DNA of 64,000 bases from Lachancea dasiensis (GCA_900074725.1 LT598457.1:124001-188000), one strand, 5' to 3'. Shown: positions 29,374 through 39,485, counted from the stretch's first letter. The notes: generated by a model not told the origin, from the letters alone. A program made the numbers and translations.

Positions 29374-31371
29374 ATGACTGAAGCAAGAGGCGTTTTGGGA
29401 GCTTTGAAAGAATCTGGATCGTCAAGATTCACCCAAAAACTTTTCCCAGATGTCCTGGTGCCCACAGTAGCAAGGGCAATAGAGCTCAATGAAATTGGGG
29501 ATGAGACCGAACGTCAAAAAAAATTCCACACCCCGAGGATGGTGTCACAGTCTGCCCACTTTACGTATACGGTGCCTGAAGCCCGACCACATTACAAGCC
29601 AATCATCACCTCGTCCAAAGCGTTGGAGGACCTAAACTTAAAAATGGACTCGGAGCTAATGGCCTTGCTCAATGGCTCTAAAGTTTATTCTGACGAGCAA
29701 GGATCTATTTTTCCTTGGAGCATGGCCTATGCAGGATTTCAATTTGGGCAGTTTGCTGGACAACTGGGTGACGGGCGTGTGGTGAACATTTTTGACCTTC
29801 CCGACAAAAACAACCGCTTTCAAACATTGCAGCTGAAAGGCGCTGGTATGACGGCTTTTTCACGGTTTGCGGACGGAAAAGCCGTCCTGAGGTCTAGCAT
29901 CCGCGAGTTCATCATATCCGAGGCTCTCCACCACATTGGAATTCCGTCTACACGCGCACTTCAACTCACAAGCCTCCCCGAGACTCGAGCAATGCGATCT
30001 ACTTACGAGCCTTGTGCCGTTTACTGCAGGTATGCACCAAGCTGGATCCGGTTAGGTAATTTCGACTTATGCCGGTACAGACAAGACCATAGCAGTCTAG
30101 TTAGACTGTCAGATTTCTGTGTCGACGAAGTTTTCAACAAGGGCGAAAACTTTCCTACTGAGATATCTCCAGAAGCTTTCAAGCATGATTATTTCCCTGA
30201 TGAAGACGTGAAAATGCCATCCGGATCACCATCTGAACTTCCCTGCCTTGATAAAAGCACTAAATATGAGCTTTTTTTTCGTCATGTTGTCAACCTGAAT
30301 GCAGAGTCGGTTGCGTGCTGGCAGTCGTATGGATTTTTAAACGGGGTCCTCAACACCGATAATACATCCATCCTAGGACTGGCGATAGACTTTGGGCCCT
30401 TTTCTTTTATGGACAAGTTTCAGCCACAGTTCACGCCAAATCACGACGACATAGAACTCCGCTATTCATTTGCGAATCAACCCACCGCAATTTGGTGGAA
30501 TTTAACCAAATTTGCACAGGCCATGACGACTCTAATTGGTGCAGGCCCGAAACTTATCGATACGATTGTGAGAAGCGGGTTGGAAAATCTGACCGAGGAT
30601 AATGAAAGAGAAATCATCTCACGGGCAAATGCAGTTATATTGTCGGCAGGAAATGAGTACAAGTATCGCTTTACGGTTAATTATGCAAAAATCATGTCAC
30701 AAAGGTTAGGTCTGGACATTGGTTTGACGAGAACCGTTACAAGCACCAATATTCAGGAGCTGGCCGACAAGGCTACAGAGTTCAACAAAGTGATTTTAGA
30801 GCCCCTATTACAGATTCTCTACGTTACACAGGTTGACTACAATAATTTCTTCGTCAAACTTCAAGCATATAAAGGCGAATTCAAATCAAAGGACGGGACA
30901 GGCTTTCAAATGATTGATCCGGAGCTCCTGAGGATATTCTTCACGGAAGCACAAGTGTCAAAGTTGGAAAAACATCTGAAAGGTACGCCGGAGGCCGATT
31001 CAGGTGACACAAGAAGGTTACTAGAAGTTGCAGAAACTCTTGCAACTTGGATAGATGATTTCGTTGCTTTGGCCCCTCCGGTATCTGGGGACAGATTCAC
31101 CCTTGCGAAGAGATATAACCCTCTATTCACCCCCAGAGCCTATATCTTTGAACAAGTTATTGATAGTATTACTGATCAGCAGAGAGATGCGATAAATGAT
31201 CCGAATGCTGAACTAGATATCTCCTTCCTTCAAAAACTTTACAACATGAGTGTTAACCCTTACGATTCAGATAAGTGGGATGATAGCTTGAGGCCTGAAG
31301 TAGTGCAGGACTGGACATCTCATGGCGATGATGACGCCAAATTCATGAAGCAGCTCACCTGCTCAAGCTAA
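29374..31371 (+). CDS. FMP40: Fmp40, mitochondrial SelO-family AMPylase
   Basis: SelO-family proteins have a kinase fold with ATP bound in reverse and transfer AMP to protein targets; yeast Fmp40 acts in mitochondria in redox stress. The 665-aa product (S. cerevisiae 688) shows YAGFQFGQFAGQLGDGR in the N-lobe, LQLKGAGMTAFSR with the conserved Lys, and LRSSIREFIISEALH. The active-site loop is GVLNTDNTSILGLAIDFGPFSFMD, with the metal-binding Asn and Asp. The extreme C-terminus is LTCSS, where animal relatives carry selenocysteine and yeast keeps the redox Cys. The start ATG at 29374 follows an in-frame stop. A mitochondrial presequence is not striking. In S. cerevisiae FMP40 is YPL222W, next to FLC1. 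Confidence 0.96.
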   Translation: MTEARGVLGALKESGSSRFTQKLFPDVLVPTVARAIELNEIGDETERQKKFHTPRMVSQSAHFTYTVPEARPHYKPIITSSKALEDLNLKMDSELMALLNGSKVYSDEQGSIFPWSMAYAGFQFGQFAGQLGDGRVVNIFDLPDKNNRFQTLQLKGAGMTAFSRFADGKAVLRSSIREFIISEALHHIGIPSTRALQLTSLPETRAMRSTYEPCAVYCRYAPSWIRLGNFDLCRYRQDHSSLVRLSDFCVDEVFNKGENFPTEISPEAFKHDYFPDEDVKMPSGSPSELPCLDKSTKYELFFRHVVNLNAESVACWQSYGFLNGVLNTDNTSILGLAIDFGPFSFMDKFQPQFTPNHDDIELRYSFANQPTAIWWNLTKFAQAMTTLIGAGPKLIDTIVRSGLENLTEDNEREIISRANAVILSAGNEYKYRFTVNYAKIMSQRLGLDIGLTRTVTSTNIQELADKATEFNKVILEPLLQILYVTQVDYNNFFVKLQAYKGEFKSKDGTGFQMIDPELLRIFFTEAQVSKLEKHLKGTPEADSGDTRRLLEVAETLATWIDDFVALAPPVSGDRFTLAKRYNPLFTPRAYIFEQVIDSITDQQRDAINDPNAELDISFLQKLYNMSVNPYDSDKWDDSLRPEVVQDWTSHGDDDAKFMKQLTCSS

Positions 31372-32108
31372 AAGAATAATACTATGAAGGTTTTTATTGA
31401 ATGTGCCTAATCCACTTTAAAATGCAACGGTTCATTGCATTTATCAATTTAACTTTTACGGTTACGTGGGTATTTATTATTTCTGTCACGATTCTGAACT
31501 TTGAAATTTGAATCCTTGCAAAACTCAAAGCAGCATCCGAAGAAGAAGACATTTGAGCTACTTCTCAAGGAATGTAGATACTGAGGGAAAGTATTGTTTG
31601 CCCTAGAGCTCTGTTAAGAGAATCCATACTTTCCTCGGAACTCACTAAAATGAAACTGTAAATATTTTTGTGGATAATCACGGTGGTGCGAAGAGCCCTA
31701 TAACACCAAGAGACTCTTCAAAGAATGCGGTTCAAAGGCAGGGATGTGTTTCTGTAGTCTACCTATGGCGTTGGCTAATCAATTATATGCCGTGCGCTGG
31801 CACTCTTTTTCCAAGGATGGAACTTATAAACTAACACTCAGGTCATAAAAAGCACTTCGAAAATCTTTATCAACTTCTGACGCAGTCAGTAGTTCCATTT
31901 GTCCCAGAAACTGCTGAAGTTCAAGTCTGTCTGATGAAGTGGTCACCGAATACGCTTTGATAGCAGTGAAATTATTATGGTAATCAATTAATTAGAATAT
32001 ATGTACATACTGCCTCGATAGGAACGACCCGCTTCTGAAGCTGTGAGGTACCGAAGCAGATTGCTACTTGATAACATATTAGCGTAGCCAAAAATTACTA
32101 GAAACTCA
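31372..32108. other. Interval between FMP40 and the Lon gene
   Basis: About 740 bp. It contains the possible spliced small gene at 31824-32077 on the minus strand. The rest is AT-rich, presumably the FMP40 3' flank and Lon promoter. Confidence 0.4.
31824..32077 (-). CDS. Possible intron-containing small protein (57 or 65 aa)
   Basis: An ATG at 32077 opens 22 codons (MLSSSNLLRYLTASEAGRSY...) up to a perfect GTATGT donor at 32010-32005. An open frame below it (GQMELLTASEVDKDFRSAF ...) runs to a TAA at 31824-31826. Two acceptors join the two in phase: CAG giving an 80-nt intron (31931-32010), or AAAG giving 56 nt (31955-32010). The branch point is poor (TTCTAAT). The basic, Ser-rich N-terminus could be a mitochondrial signal. 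The ATG is only 31 bp from the divergent Lon start, which argues against it. No family recognised. Confidence 0.28.
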
Positions 32109-35036
32109 ATGCCATTAAAACTAAGCTTTCCTTGCCTAGTCCTAGATGTTTCCCCGGATATCGTCCCCTTGCCCGGAGTCTCATATCAATTCACAATTCC
32201 TAGACAACAGGGTCTTAAAATATTGCTCAGCTTAGAAATACCCCAGCTTCGAGAGCTAACGCATCCAGATGTGGGTGAGAAAAGAGATAACCCTGAGGCA
32301 GCCAGTATACTAAAGGCGGCCTATCGCAAATTCGAAAGTGAGTTTGGTGCACCAGGAAAACCACACATTGCCTACGTTTGTATATTACCCACAATCGATA
32401 AAAGTCACTACGCTGGATGCATTACAGCTCTGACGAAATTCTTAATAGAAGATGATTTGGTTATTCTGTCACTGAAGGGAGTAATTCGAGCCAAAGTCGA
32501 ACAATTTGAGCTAAACCTCAAAAATGAGATCTGCATGAGTACTATTGTCTTAGCTACACCTGATGAACTGGGAAAAGAGTGGAGCCTTGAGGAGCGGAAT
32601 GAGGCCACCAAGGTTACTAAGATGTGTTTAGAGGAGCTCAATTCGGCGTTTCGTGAGTTTCGGTCCCGATACAAAAAAGCGCTCCGAGAGAAGGATGACA
32701 TGTTCGGCCGTCTGCTCTTGCTCTCCCCCTTGGCCAACACCCTTTTTTTGCAGCTAAACAGAGCACATTTCATCGAGTCATGGGAATTACTGCTCGAGTC
32801 AGCTAAGAATCTTCCCACCAACCACATACGACAAGCTGATGTCCCCAGCCTATTATGCTTGTTGGATATGTCTGCGTCGATAATTCCGCTATCACCTTCT
32901 CAAAGGTTGACCTTTTTAAGGCAAGATGCCTCAAGCCAACGATTAAACGAATTCGTGACTCTTAAGGACAAACTCATCTCCTTACTAGGAGATCTCAATT
33001 CATCTACAGAAATAGCTCGCAGCCGGTTTGAAGAGCTAAGCGCTCGAGAAAAAGCCTCTTTTGTCGCTTTACATTTGAGTGCGTTGCGCAGTTTCCTAAG
33101 TGTAGAGCGCAAAGAAGGTAAACTGAGCAAAGGGCTAGATGGACCAAGGAAAGCCACCTCTGCAGGGCTTATGAGAAGCAAAAAAGTTGAGAACGAATTT
33201 GAGGGGGATGAAGAAGACGACGACTTCAAAGCCATCAAAAATTTTATGGAGCAAACGGCGAACATCCATCCAGATGGGCGAAAAATGCTGCATAAAGATT
33301 ACAGGCGACTCAAAAAAATGCAACCGCAGAGTTCCGAGTATCAAATTCTCAAAAGTTACTTTGACGTTGTATTGGATATCCCATTCCAAACTAAAGCTAC
33401 GCAAATTGGTTCTGTGGATATCCTGCAATGTCAAAGCAAGCTCGATTCTGACCACTTTGGCCTACGAAACGTCAAAAAGAGACTAATAGAGTACTTAGCA
33501 GTGCTTAAAGTAAATGAAGATCATCCAAGTAAAGAGCCGAAGACAAAAGCTCCCATTTTACTATTAGTAGGGCCGCCTGGTGTGGGCAAAACTTCAATTG
33601 CAAAATCGGTTGCTGAAGTTCTGAACAGAAAATTTCATCGGATATCTCTAGGAGGGATATACAACGAAGCTGATATAAGAGGCCACCGCAGGACATACGT
33701 GGGATCGATGTGTGGGATGATAATTAATGCCCTGCGAAAGAGTGGCTCAATGAAGCCTTTGATTCTGCTTGATGAAATTGACAAAGTTTTGAGCCTGTCG
33801 GCGGGTGGACGCGGGGCTGGCTTGAATGGCGATCCAGGTGCAGCGCTTTTGGAGGTTTTAGACCCCGAGCAAAACGCTACATTCACTGACCATTATGTTG
33901 GTTTTCCCGTTGACCTTTCAGATGTGCTTTTCTTCTGCACTGCAAATGAGCTGGAGGGAATTTCTGCCCCCTTATTGAATAGGATGGAAGTCATAGAGAT
34001 CCCAGGATATACTATAGAAGAAAAGGTTCAAATTGGAAAGAAGTTTTTGCTACCCAAGCAGGTCAGATTGAATGGTTTAGATAAGATTGACGCTTCAATA
34101 AAGCTGACTGATGAAACTTGGGACAAACTTGTTGAAGAATACACGAGAGAACCTGGCGTCCGCAGTCTCGAGCGCAAGCTGGCTGGGCTGGTCCGTGGTA
34201 GAATTGTTGAATATCTCGAAGGTGCAGGGACAAAACAAGAGATTGCAGCAGATGAACTTATTAAATACCTTGGATTTCCACCGCATTCATTGTCGAAAGA
34301 TTTGATCAGAAGTGCAAGGTTTGCTGACAAAAACGGTGTTGTAAGTGGGCTTGCATACAATTCCGATGGTTCGGGAGGAGTGCTGGTTTTTGAGGTGGTT
34401 CGAACAGGTCAATTAGAAAATGAGGTTAAGGGCCCTCGCGTGCGTACGACAGGAAATCTTGGCAAGCTTCTTAACGAGTCAATTGACATCGCGGTAGCTC
34501 TCGTGAAGTCTCTCAGCGAGCGTAAGATAATCATTGGACCTGAAAAAGATCCTTTCCAACAGTTTATGTGCTCAGATTTGCACTTACATGTTCCCATGGG
34601 TGCAGTGTCTAAAGATGGGCCTAGTGCTGGCGTCGCCATCACACTGGCCTTGTTATCCCTCGCGCTCGGTATCCCGGTTCCGTCAAAACTGTGCATGACC
34701 GGTGAAATAACATCCCGCGGAAAAGTGTTGCCCATTGGTGGTGTCAAGGAGAAACTGTTAGGGGCCCGCCGATTTGGGATGAAAAAAGTCCTCGTTCCGC
34801 TGGCCAATCGCACAGATGTGATTCAAGCTGCGATGGATCCAGATCAATTTGAAAGCTGTCTAACTAGCTCAGACCATCCCGAGCTTTTAACTATTAAAAA
34901 CAACTGGCAACTTGATGTCAGCTACGTCGATGACCTGTTCGATGCCATCAGCTACTCCTGGCCAACCCGATTTCAGATTAGAGACAACTCGCTTTTAATG
35001 CTGCCAAGTACAAGACCACTAAGACCCTCGCTTTGA
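32109..35036 (+). CDS. Peroxisomal-type Lon AAA+ protease
   Basis: Lon proteases are ATP-driven Ser-Lys peptidases. This 975-aa protein has an N-terminal Lon substrate-binding domain and an AAA+ module with Walker A GPPGVGKTS (about residues 488-496), Walker B ILLDEIDK and a sensor FFCTANELEGI. Its C-terminal proteolytic domain has the catalytic dyad Ser839 (DGPSAG) and Lys882 (GGVKEK). It starts directly with the Lon N-domain and has no mitochondrial presequence, unlike S. cerevisiae Pim1 (1133 aa). That matches the peroxisomal Lon (Pln) of other yeasts and filamentous fungi, absent from S. cerevisiae. The C-terminus, RPSL, is at best a weak PTS1, so location is uncertain. The acidic linker (EGDEEDDDF) before the AAA module is typical of the family. 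Confidence 0.9.
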   Translation: MPLKLSFPCLVLDVSPDIVPLPGVSYQFTIPRQQGLKILLSLEIPQLRELTHPDVGEKRDNPEAASILKAAYRKFESEFGAPGKPHIAYVCILPTIDKSHYAGCITALTKFLIEDDLVILSLKGVIRAKVEQFELNLKNEICMSTIVLATPDELGKEWSLEERNEATKVTKMCLEELNSAFREFRSRYKKALREKDDMFGRLLLLSPLANTLFLQLNRAHFIESWELLLESAKNLPTNHIRQADVPSLLCLLDMSASIIPLSPSQRLTFLRQDASSQRLNEFVTLKDKLISLLGDLNSSTEIARSRFEELSAREKASFVALHLSALRSFLSVERKEGKLSKGLDGPRKATSAGLMRSKKVENEFEGDEEDDDFKAIKNFMEQTANIHPDGRKMLHKDYRRLKKMQPQSSEYQILKSYFDVVLDIPFQTKATQIGSVDILQCQSKLDSDHFGLRNVKKRLIEYLAVLKVNEDHPSKEPKTKAPILLLVGPPGVGKTSIAKSVAEVLNRKFHRISLGGIYNEADIRGHRRTYVGSMCGMIINALRKSGSMKPLILLDEIDKVLSLSAGGRGAGLNGDPGAALLEVLDPEQNATFTDHYVGFPVDLSDVLFFCTANELEGISAPLLNRMEVIEIPGYTIEEKVQIGKKFLLPKQVRLNGLDKIDASIKLTDETWDKLVEEYTREPGVRSLERKLAGLVRGRIVEYLEGAGTKQEIAADELIKYLGFPPHSLSKDLIRSARFADKNGVVSGLAYNSDGSGGVLVFEVVRTGQLENEVKGPRVRTTGNLGKLLNESIDIAVALVKSLSERKIIIGPEKDPFQQFMCSDLHLHVPMGAVSKDGPSAGVAITLALLSLALGIPVPSKLCMTGEITSRGKVLPIGGVKEKLLGARRFGMKKVLVPLANRTDVIQAAMDPDQFESCLTSSDHPELLTIKNNWQLDVSYVDDLFDAISYSWPTRFQIRDNSLLMLPSTRPLRPSL

Positions 35037-35472
35037 GCTGGTGGCAGTACCGGTAGACAGGCATATTACAGGCTATGACTATCATTCGCGATCAACCACT
35101 GTTCTGGATCATCTTCTTGCAGATCGCCTTGGCGTTTCGTGGTCGCACGTACATAATGAGTTTGTATCCTAAAAAAGAAGGAATTGAGGTGGAAGATTGG
35201 CATCTCGACAAACCAGGTAGGTAGATCGGACGCAGACAACTCACACATAGCCAAGAAAGTCCTAAAAATCTCGAGATCGAAAGATAAGTTCCGAGAGACA
35301 TTTTCCTGAGCGAATAAAGAAGCTGATTTAACCTTGTGCTCTGAACTTCCGTCCGATATCTTTGGAACTCGTTGCAAACTGAAAAAGGACCAATCCGAGC
35401 TTCATATTCGGGTTTTGGGAGTGAATTTAAATAAGAGATTTTAGGTCGAGTGGGCGGAAAGCTTAGTGTAAA
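35037..35472. other. Lon to FLC intergenic region with an unexplained minus-strand frame
   Basis: A 435-bp spacer that should hold the FLC promoter. A minus-strand frame is open from about 35410 to a TAA at 35066 (112 codons) without an early ATG. Its sequence looks protein-like (LPTWFVEMPIFHLNSF, TTKRQGDLQEDDPEQW). TTTTTCAG on the same strand at 35386-35379 could be a splice acceptor, but I found no matching donor or branch point. Confidence 0.35.
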
Positions 35473-37914
35473 ATGAGATTTTTCACGACTGTTCTTTTCG
35501 TGCTGAGTTTGGTGCACCAAACGGTCGCTAAACGGAAACTGGTGGCTAGTTCCCTGGTGACTTGTATGGAAAACTCACAGCTGGCCGCAACGAGCTTTGA
35601 TGTCACTTTTGATCCTGACAGTCGTTCATTACACTACTCGCTCGATATGACCACCGATATCGACGCCTACATCGCTGCGGAGGTGGAAGTTTGGGCTTAT
35701 GGGTTCAAGATCATCAGTCGGTCTTTAGATCTGTGTTCTTTAAACTGGAAGCAGTTTTGCCCGCTTCACCCTGGTAATGTGCAAGTGGAATCGATCGAGT
35801 ATATCTCAGCAGATCTGGTGAAACAAATTCCAGGTATTGCTTACCAAGTGCCAGATATCGATGCTTTCGTTCGGGTGAACATTTTCCAAAGAAGTGACCA
35901 AGATGATATCCTCGCTTGTATCCAGGCTTTCTTCTCGAATGGTAAGACGGTCGCACAAACGGGAGTCAAGTGGGCTACTGCTGTTATTGCGGGGTTGGGG
36001 CTATTGTGTTCTGCGGTACTTTCTACATTCGGCAATTCCAATGCTGCCTCGCACATCTCTGCAAATACAATGTCTCTTTTCCTGTACTTTCAATCCGTGG
36101 CCGTCGTGTCAATGGAGCACGTTCATCGAGTTCCCCCAATCGCCGCTGCTTGGGCGGAAAATCTGATATGGTCTATGGGGTTGATTCATATCTCTTTCAT
36201 GCAGAAGATTTTCAGATGGTTTGTCCAATCCACTGGCGGAAGTCCATCTCTTTACCTGACATCTAAGACGATTTCAGTCTTGGTACAAAGAAGCTTTGAT
36301 TTGGTCGAAAACACTGGTTTGTACAGGCGTGCGGCAGATGTATTGTACGGAAACTCGAACGTGCTGATTTTGAGAGGCATTAAAAGGCTTGCCTATCAGT
36401 CAAGGATTGAGAACACTGCTGTGGTGTGTACTGGTTTCACCTTTTTCGTCCTCTGCGGCTACTTCCTGGCGGGCTTTGTCATAGCCTCAAAGTATGCTAT
36501 CGATCTGTGCATCAAGGCTGGCTGGATGAATAGCTCGAGGTTTTTGGAGTTCAGAAGCAATTGGAGGACTGTCTTGAAGGGCACTTTATTGCGGTACATC
36601 TACATCGGATTTACGCAGCTAACCTTGCTAAGTTTCTGGGAGTTTATGCAACATGACTCACCAGCTTTGATTGTCATTGCCGCCCTGTTCTTGATTCAGG
36701 CCCTAGGATTGATGATATGGGCGGCCTACAGAACCATTTATTTTGCAAGGCTATCAGTCCAACAGCGTAAAAATCCAGCAGCCTTACTATACGGTGACCA
36801 GCAGATTCTGGACAAGTACGGGTTTTTTTACACTATGTTCAGTGCAAAACGCTATTGGTGGAATTGTGTTCTTCTCGGGTACATCCTGTTCAAAAGTGTT
36901 TTCATTTCATTTGGACAAGGGTCCGGAAAAACGCAAGCTCTCGCAATCTTTGTTGTCGACCTTGCCTATCTGGTGGTTTTGATTGTCTTCAAGCCTTACT
37001 TTGATCGTCCAACAAATATTGTCAATATCCTAATCACAACAGTCACCACCGTCAACTCCTTCCTCTTTCTGTTCTTCTCTGATTTGTTCGGACAACCTGG
37101 CCGCGTTTCCTCTATCATGGGATGGATTTTTTTTATCATGAACGCCGCTTTTTCACTAATTCTTTTGATCTTGATCCTCATTTTCATTATAATGGTAGTA
37201 TGTTCCAACAACCCAGACTTGAGATTTAAGCCAGCCAAAGACGACAGAACCTCATTTCAAAGAACCTCCGGCAGCCAGGGCAAGTTGAACAAATCCGTCG
37301 CTGCTGAATTAATGGCTTTAGGAAACACAGCCAAGAACCACGATGAAAACTGGGAAGAAGAACTGTACAATCAGCAGAGACTGCGGAAGGATCAGAGTGA
37401 CTCTGGTTTCGACCTTTCCGATGAAAAGCTTGTTGGAACTCAATCTGCATCTGAAGAGAATGCCGAAACTAATCTCACATTAGCCGAAAGACTAAAGCGC
37501 AAACTTTCCTTCAAGAGAACGAAGTCAACTTCATCGAGAGTTCAACTTGACAAGGACGAGGCGATGGTGGACTCCGCACAACCAGTAACATCTCTTACAC
37601 GAGAACCCTCTGATGCGTCAACTCCTGCTGTTAAGAGAGACTATCCGGGAGTTCACAGTCGACAAGAATCTGAGTCGAAAAACGGTTTGATGCACTCTTA
37701 CAACTCATCTGAAAATCAGAACCTGAAGGATAGCGAGGTCGATGACCATCCATTGGTTTCTGCAGGAACGTACCAAGTGCCAGAGAATGGTACGACCGCT
37801 GAGTTTGTGAGAGATGAGAGCATGGATTCCGTTAACGCAGCGGCCCACCCACAAGCAACGTCTTCGACGGATCTTTTCACTCACAACAATGGCTCGTATT
37901 ATGGGAGGTTATAG
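35473..37914 (+). CDS. FLC1: Flc-family TRP-like flavin carrier membrane protein
   Basis: Flc proteins are fungal TRP-like membrane proteins linked to FAD transport into the ER, cell-wall integrity and calcium. The 813-aa product has a signal peptide (MRFFTTVLFVLSLVHQTVA). A luminal ML-like Cys-containing domain follows to about residue 160, then about nine membrane helices to residue 575, and a long hydrophilic cytoplasmic tail rich in Ser and acidic residues. By position it is the single counterpart of FLC1 (YPL221W) and FLC3 (YGL139W). It lies next to the YGL138C orthologue, as FLC3 does, and near FMP40, as FLC1 does. Confidence 0.93.
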   Translation: MRFFTTVLFVLSLVHQTVAKRKLVASSLVTCMENSQLAATSFDVTFDPDSRSLHYSLDMTTDIDAYIAAEVEVWAYGFKIISRSLDLCSLNWKQFCPLHPGNVQVESIEYISADLVKQIPGIAYQVPDIDAFVRVNIFQRSDQDDILACIQAFFSNGKTVAQTGVKWATAVIAGLGLLCSAVLSTFGNSNAASHISANTMSLFLYFQSVAVVSMEHVHRVPPIAAAWAENLIWSMGLIHISFMQKIFRWFVQSTGGSPSLYLTSKTISVLVQRSFDLVENTGLYRRAADVLYGNSNVLILRGIKRLAYQSRIENTAVVCTGFTFFVLCGYFLAGFVIASKYAIDLCIKAGWMNSSRFLEFRSNWRTVLKGTLLRYIYIGFTQLTLLSFWEFMQHDSPALIVIAALFLIQALGLMIWAAYRTIYFARLSVQQRKNPAALLYGDQQILDKYGFFYTMFSAKRYWWNCVLLGYILFKSVFISFGQGSGKTQALAIFVVDLAYLVVLIVFKPYFDRPTNIVNILITTVTTVNSFLFLFFSDLFGQPGRVSSIMGWIFFIMNAAFSLILLILILIFIIMVVCSNNPDLRFKPAKDDRTSFQRTSGSQGKLNKSVAAELMALGNTAKNHDENWEEELYNQQRLRKDQSDSGFDLSDEKLVGTQSASEENAETNLTLAERLKRKLSFKRTKSTSSRVQLDKDEAMVDSAQPVTSLTREPSDASTPAVKRDYPGVHSRQESESKNGLMHSYNSSENQNLKDSEVDDHPLVSAGTYQVPENGTTAEFVRDESMDSVNAAAHPQATSSTDLFTHNNGSYYGRL

Positions 37915-38171
37915 ATAGGTAAGCTGTAAAGTGAATCGTTGTCACTTTGAGCAGCTAAAAAATGCCGGGTTTGAAGCGGTTATTGTAGACTAGGTTTTAT
38001 ATTAGAGATCAAAATGTATTTTATTCGATGCAGTCCAAGAGTAAAGATCTAAGCATACTCATTTACGTGTATGTGCGAGATCCTGTTTTTTAGTGTGGCA
38101 TGAAATATGGATTCACCCCATCATGCTTATGTTTGAGCAGTCTTTGTCCGTGAGGGAGTGCATGTCGCTAA

Positions 38172-38202
<31 letters not shown>

Positions 38203-38255
38203 ATCGATATATAATGGACCTGTCGAAAAGCGAACTCTCGTGGGCACGTTGTTGA
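37915..38255. repeat. FLC / YGL138C spacer with (AT)n microsatellite
   Basis: This convergent spacer of 340 bp carries about 12 AT units at 38171-38195, followed by a further TA-rich stretch to about 38212. No gene is seen. The AT-rich sequence may contribute to 3'-end formation on both sides. Confidence 0.7.
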
Positions 38256-39485
38256 TCAAATTGTGTTGATACCACGAAATTGGGCCCGGTTCAAAACGTC
38301 TTCAAACTTGTTGATCGCGCTTCCTACATGATCTGACAACGATGGTCTGTAGTCTTCGTTATAAATATACAACTCATCAGGTTCAATATCAGCAAACCAG
38401 CGTTGATTGGTGGGCAACGTGCTTGGACGCCAGTCCATAAGTGATTTCCACATGGAAGTTGGCCCTTCAGATGTAATGTTAGTGCTGATCATGGACGCAA
38501 TGCTAAAATTCCCTGTGTTGGCGTCACCGATAGGTGTGTGCATATAAGGCAAAATCTTCTTCATGTTTGTCCTCGAAATTCTTCGAAGCACAGGCACTTT
38601 TGAGCCAGGTTTTACTTCGGTCCATTGTCTCCAATAGCTATCTGATATCAAAGGTTCGAGAGGAATGGCTGTGTCCAAACTACAAAGGGGATAATAGTCA
38701 CCATCAAATGTTCCTAGATCATCGCTCAGTCGTTCCAAGACTGAGTACTTCGTGGTCTGGTTGAGGCGACAATAAAAAAGACCACCAATCCACTTATTCG
38801 GTAGGTACAAGGATACATTGCGATGTGCGTATTTTTCACGGCGGGCAAGCTTGAAGCAATGGAAGTTGTCAATGTCATTATGAGCCATTTCTTTCAGACT
38901 TGTTCCTGATTCCAGCTTCTTTTGAGGGGTGGTCTTTTTAGGTAGATTGAACCATTTCCAGTGTTTTTTATGATCCCCGGCCCATATAGTCTCCTTGGGA
39001 GTATAAACGCACAAAGGTTTATTCCAACTAATGTCTGAACTATAATGCTGAAACGCCTGCCACCTTAACTTGCCACGATTGCAGTAGGACATCTGCAATG
39101 AGGGCCGTACCCGTTTGAACAAACTTTCAAAATAATACACTTTGTGAAACTTGAAGCCCGTGTACATTCTTTTGCTTTTTCCAAATGCACCCAGATCAAC
39201 ACCTGTTAACGTACTGACCAAATGTCGATAACTTCCTTGGCCATTAACATGGTCCATCGAACACAGTTTGTTCTGGGTCGCAAATGCAGCATTCAGCGTT
39301 GTTGAATGACTATCAACAGGATGTGCACTTGCCGTATCTATAGATTCTATAGAGGATATGAGAAAGATCACATATAAGAGAAGGAATAAATGCCATGCGG
39401 AGGGAAATTCAGTAAAATGACGTTTGCAAAGATACCTCGCTGAATAAGCTTTCAGCCTATGCCAGGTTTGTCTGAAGTCTCCCAT
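38256..39485 (-). CDS. YGL138C-like protein of unknown function, signal-anchored
   Basis: The 409-aa frame from the ATG at 39485 has one strong hydrophobic segment near residues 30-47 (AWHLFLLLYVIFLISSI) after a basic N-terminus, suggesting a type II signal anchor with a luminal domain. That domain has several Cys and aromatic residues and potential N-glycosylation sites (NVS, NQT, NFS, NIT). The only link to a known gene is position: S. cerevisiae YGL138C (345 aa, unknown function) lies between FLC3 and SEC27 in the same orientation. An upstream in-frame extension has only a GTG start and is not used. No domain is recognised. Confidence 0.8.
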   Translation of the reverse strand: MGDFRQTWHRLKAYSARYLCKRHFTEFPSAWHLFLLLYVIFLISSIESIDTASAHPVDSHSTTLNAAFATQNKLCSMDHVNGQGSYRHLVSTLTGVDLGAFGKSKRMYTGFKFHKVYYFESLFKRVRPSLQMSYCNRGKLRWQAFQHYSSDISWNKPLCVYTPKETIWAGDHKKHWKWFNLPKKTTPQKKLESGTSLKEMAHNDIDNFHCFKLARREKYAHRNVSLYLPNKWIGGLFYCRLNQTTKYSVLERLSDDLGTFDGDYYPLCSLDTAIPLEPLISDSYWRQWTEVKPGSKVPVLRRISRTNMKKILPYMHTPIGDANTGNFSIASMISTNITSEGPTSMWKSLMDWRPSTLPTNQRWFADIEPDELYIYNEDYRPSLSDHVGSAINKFEDVLNRAQFRGINTI

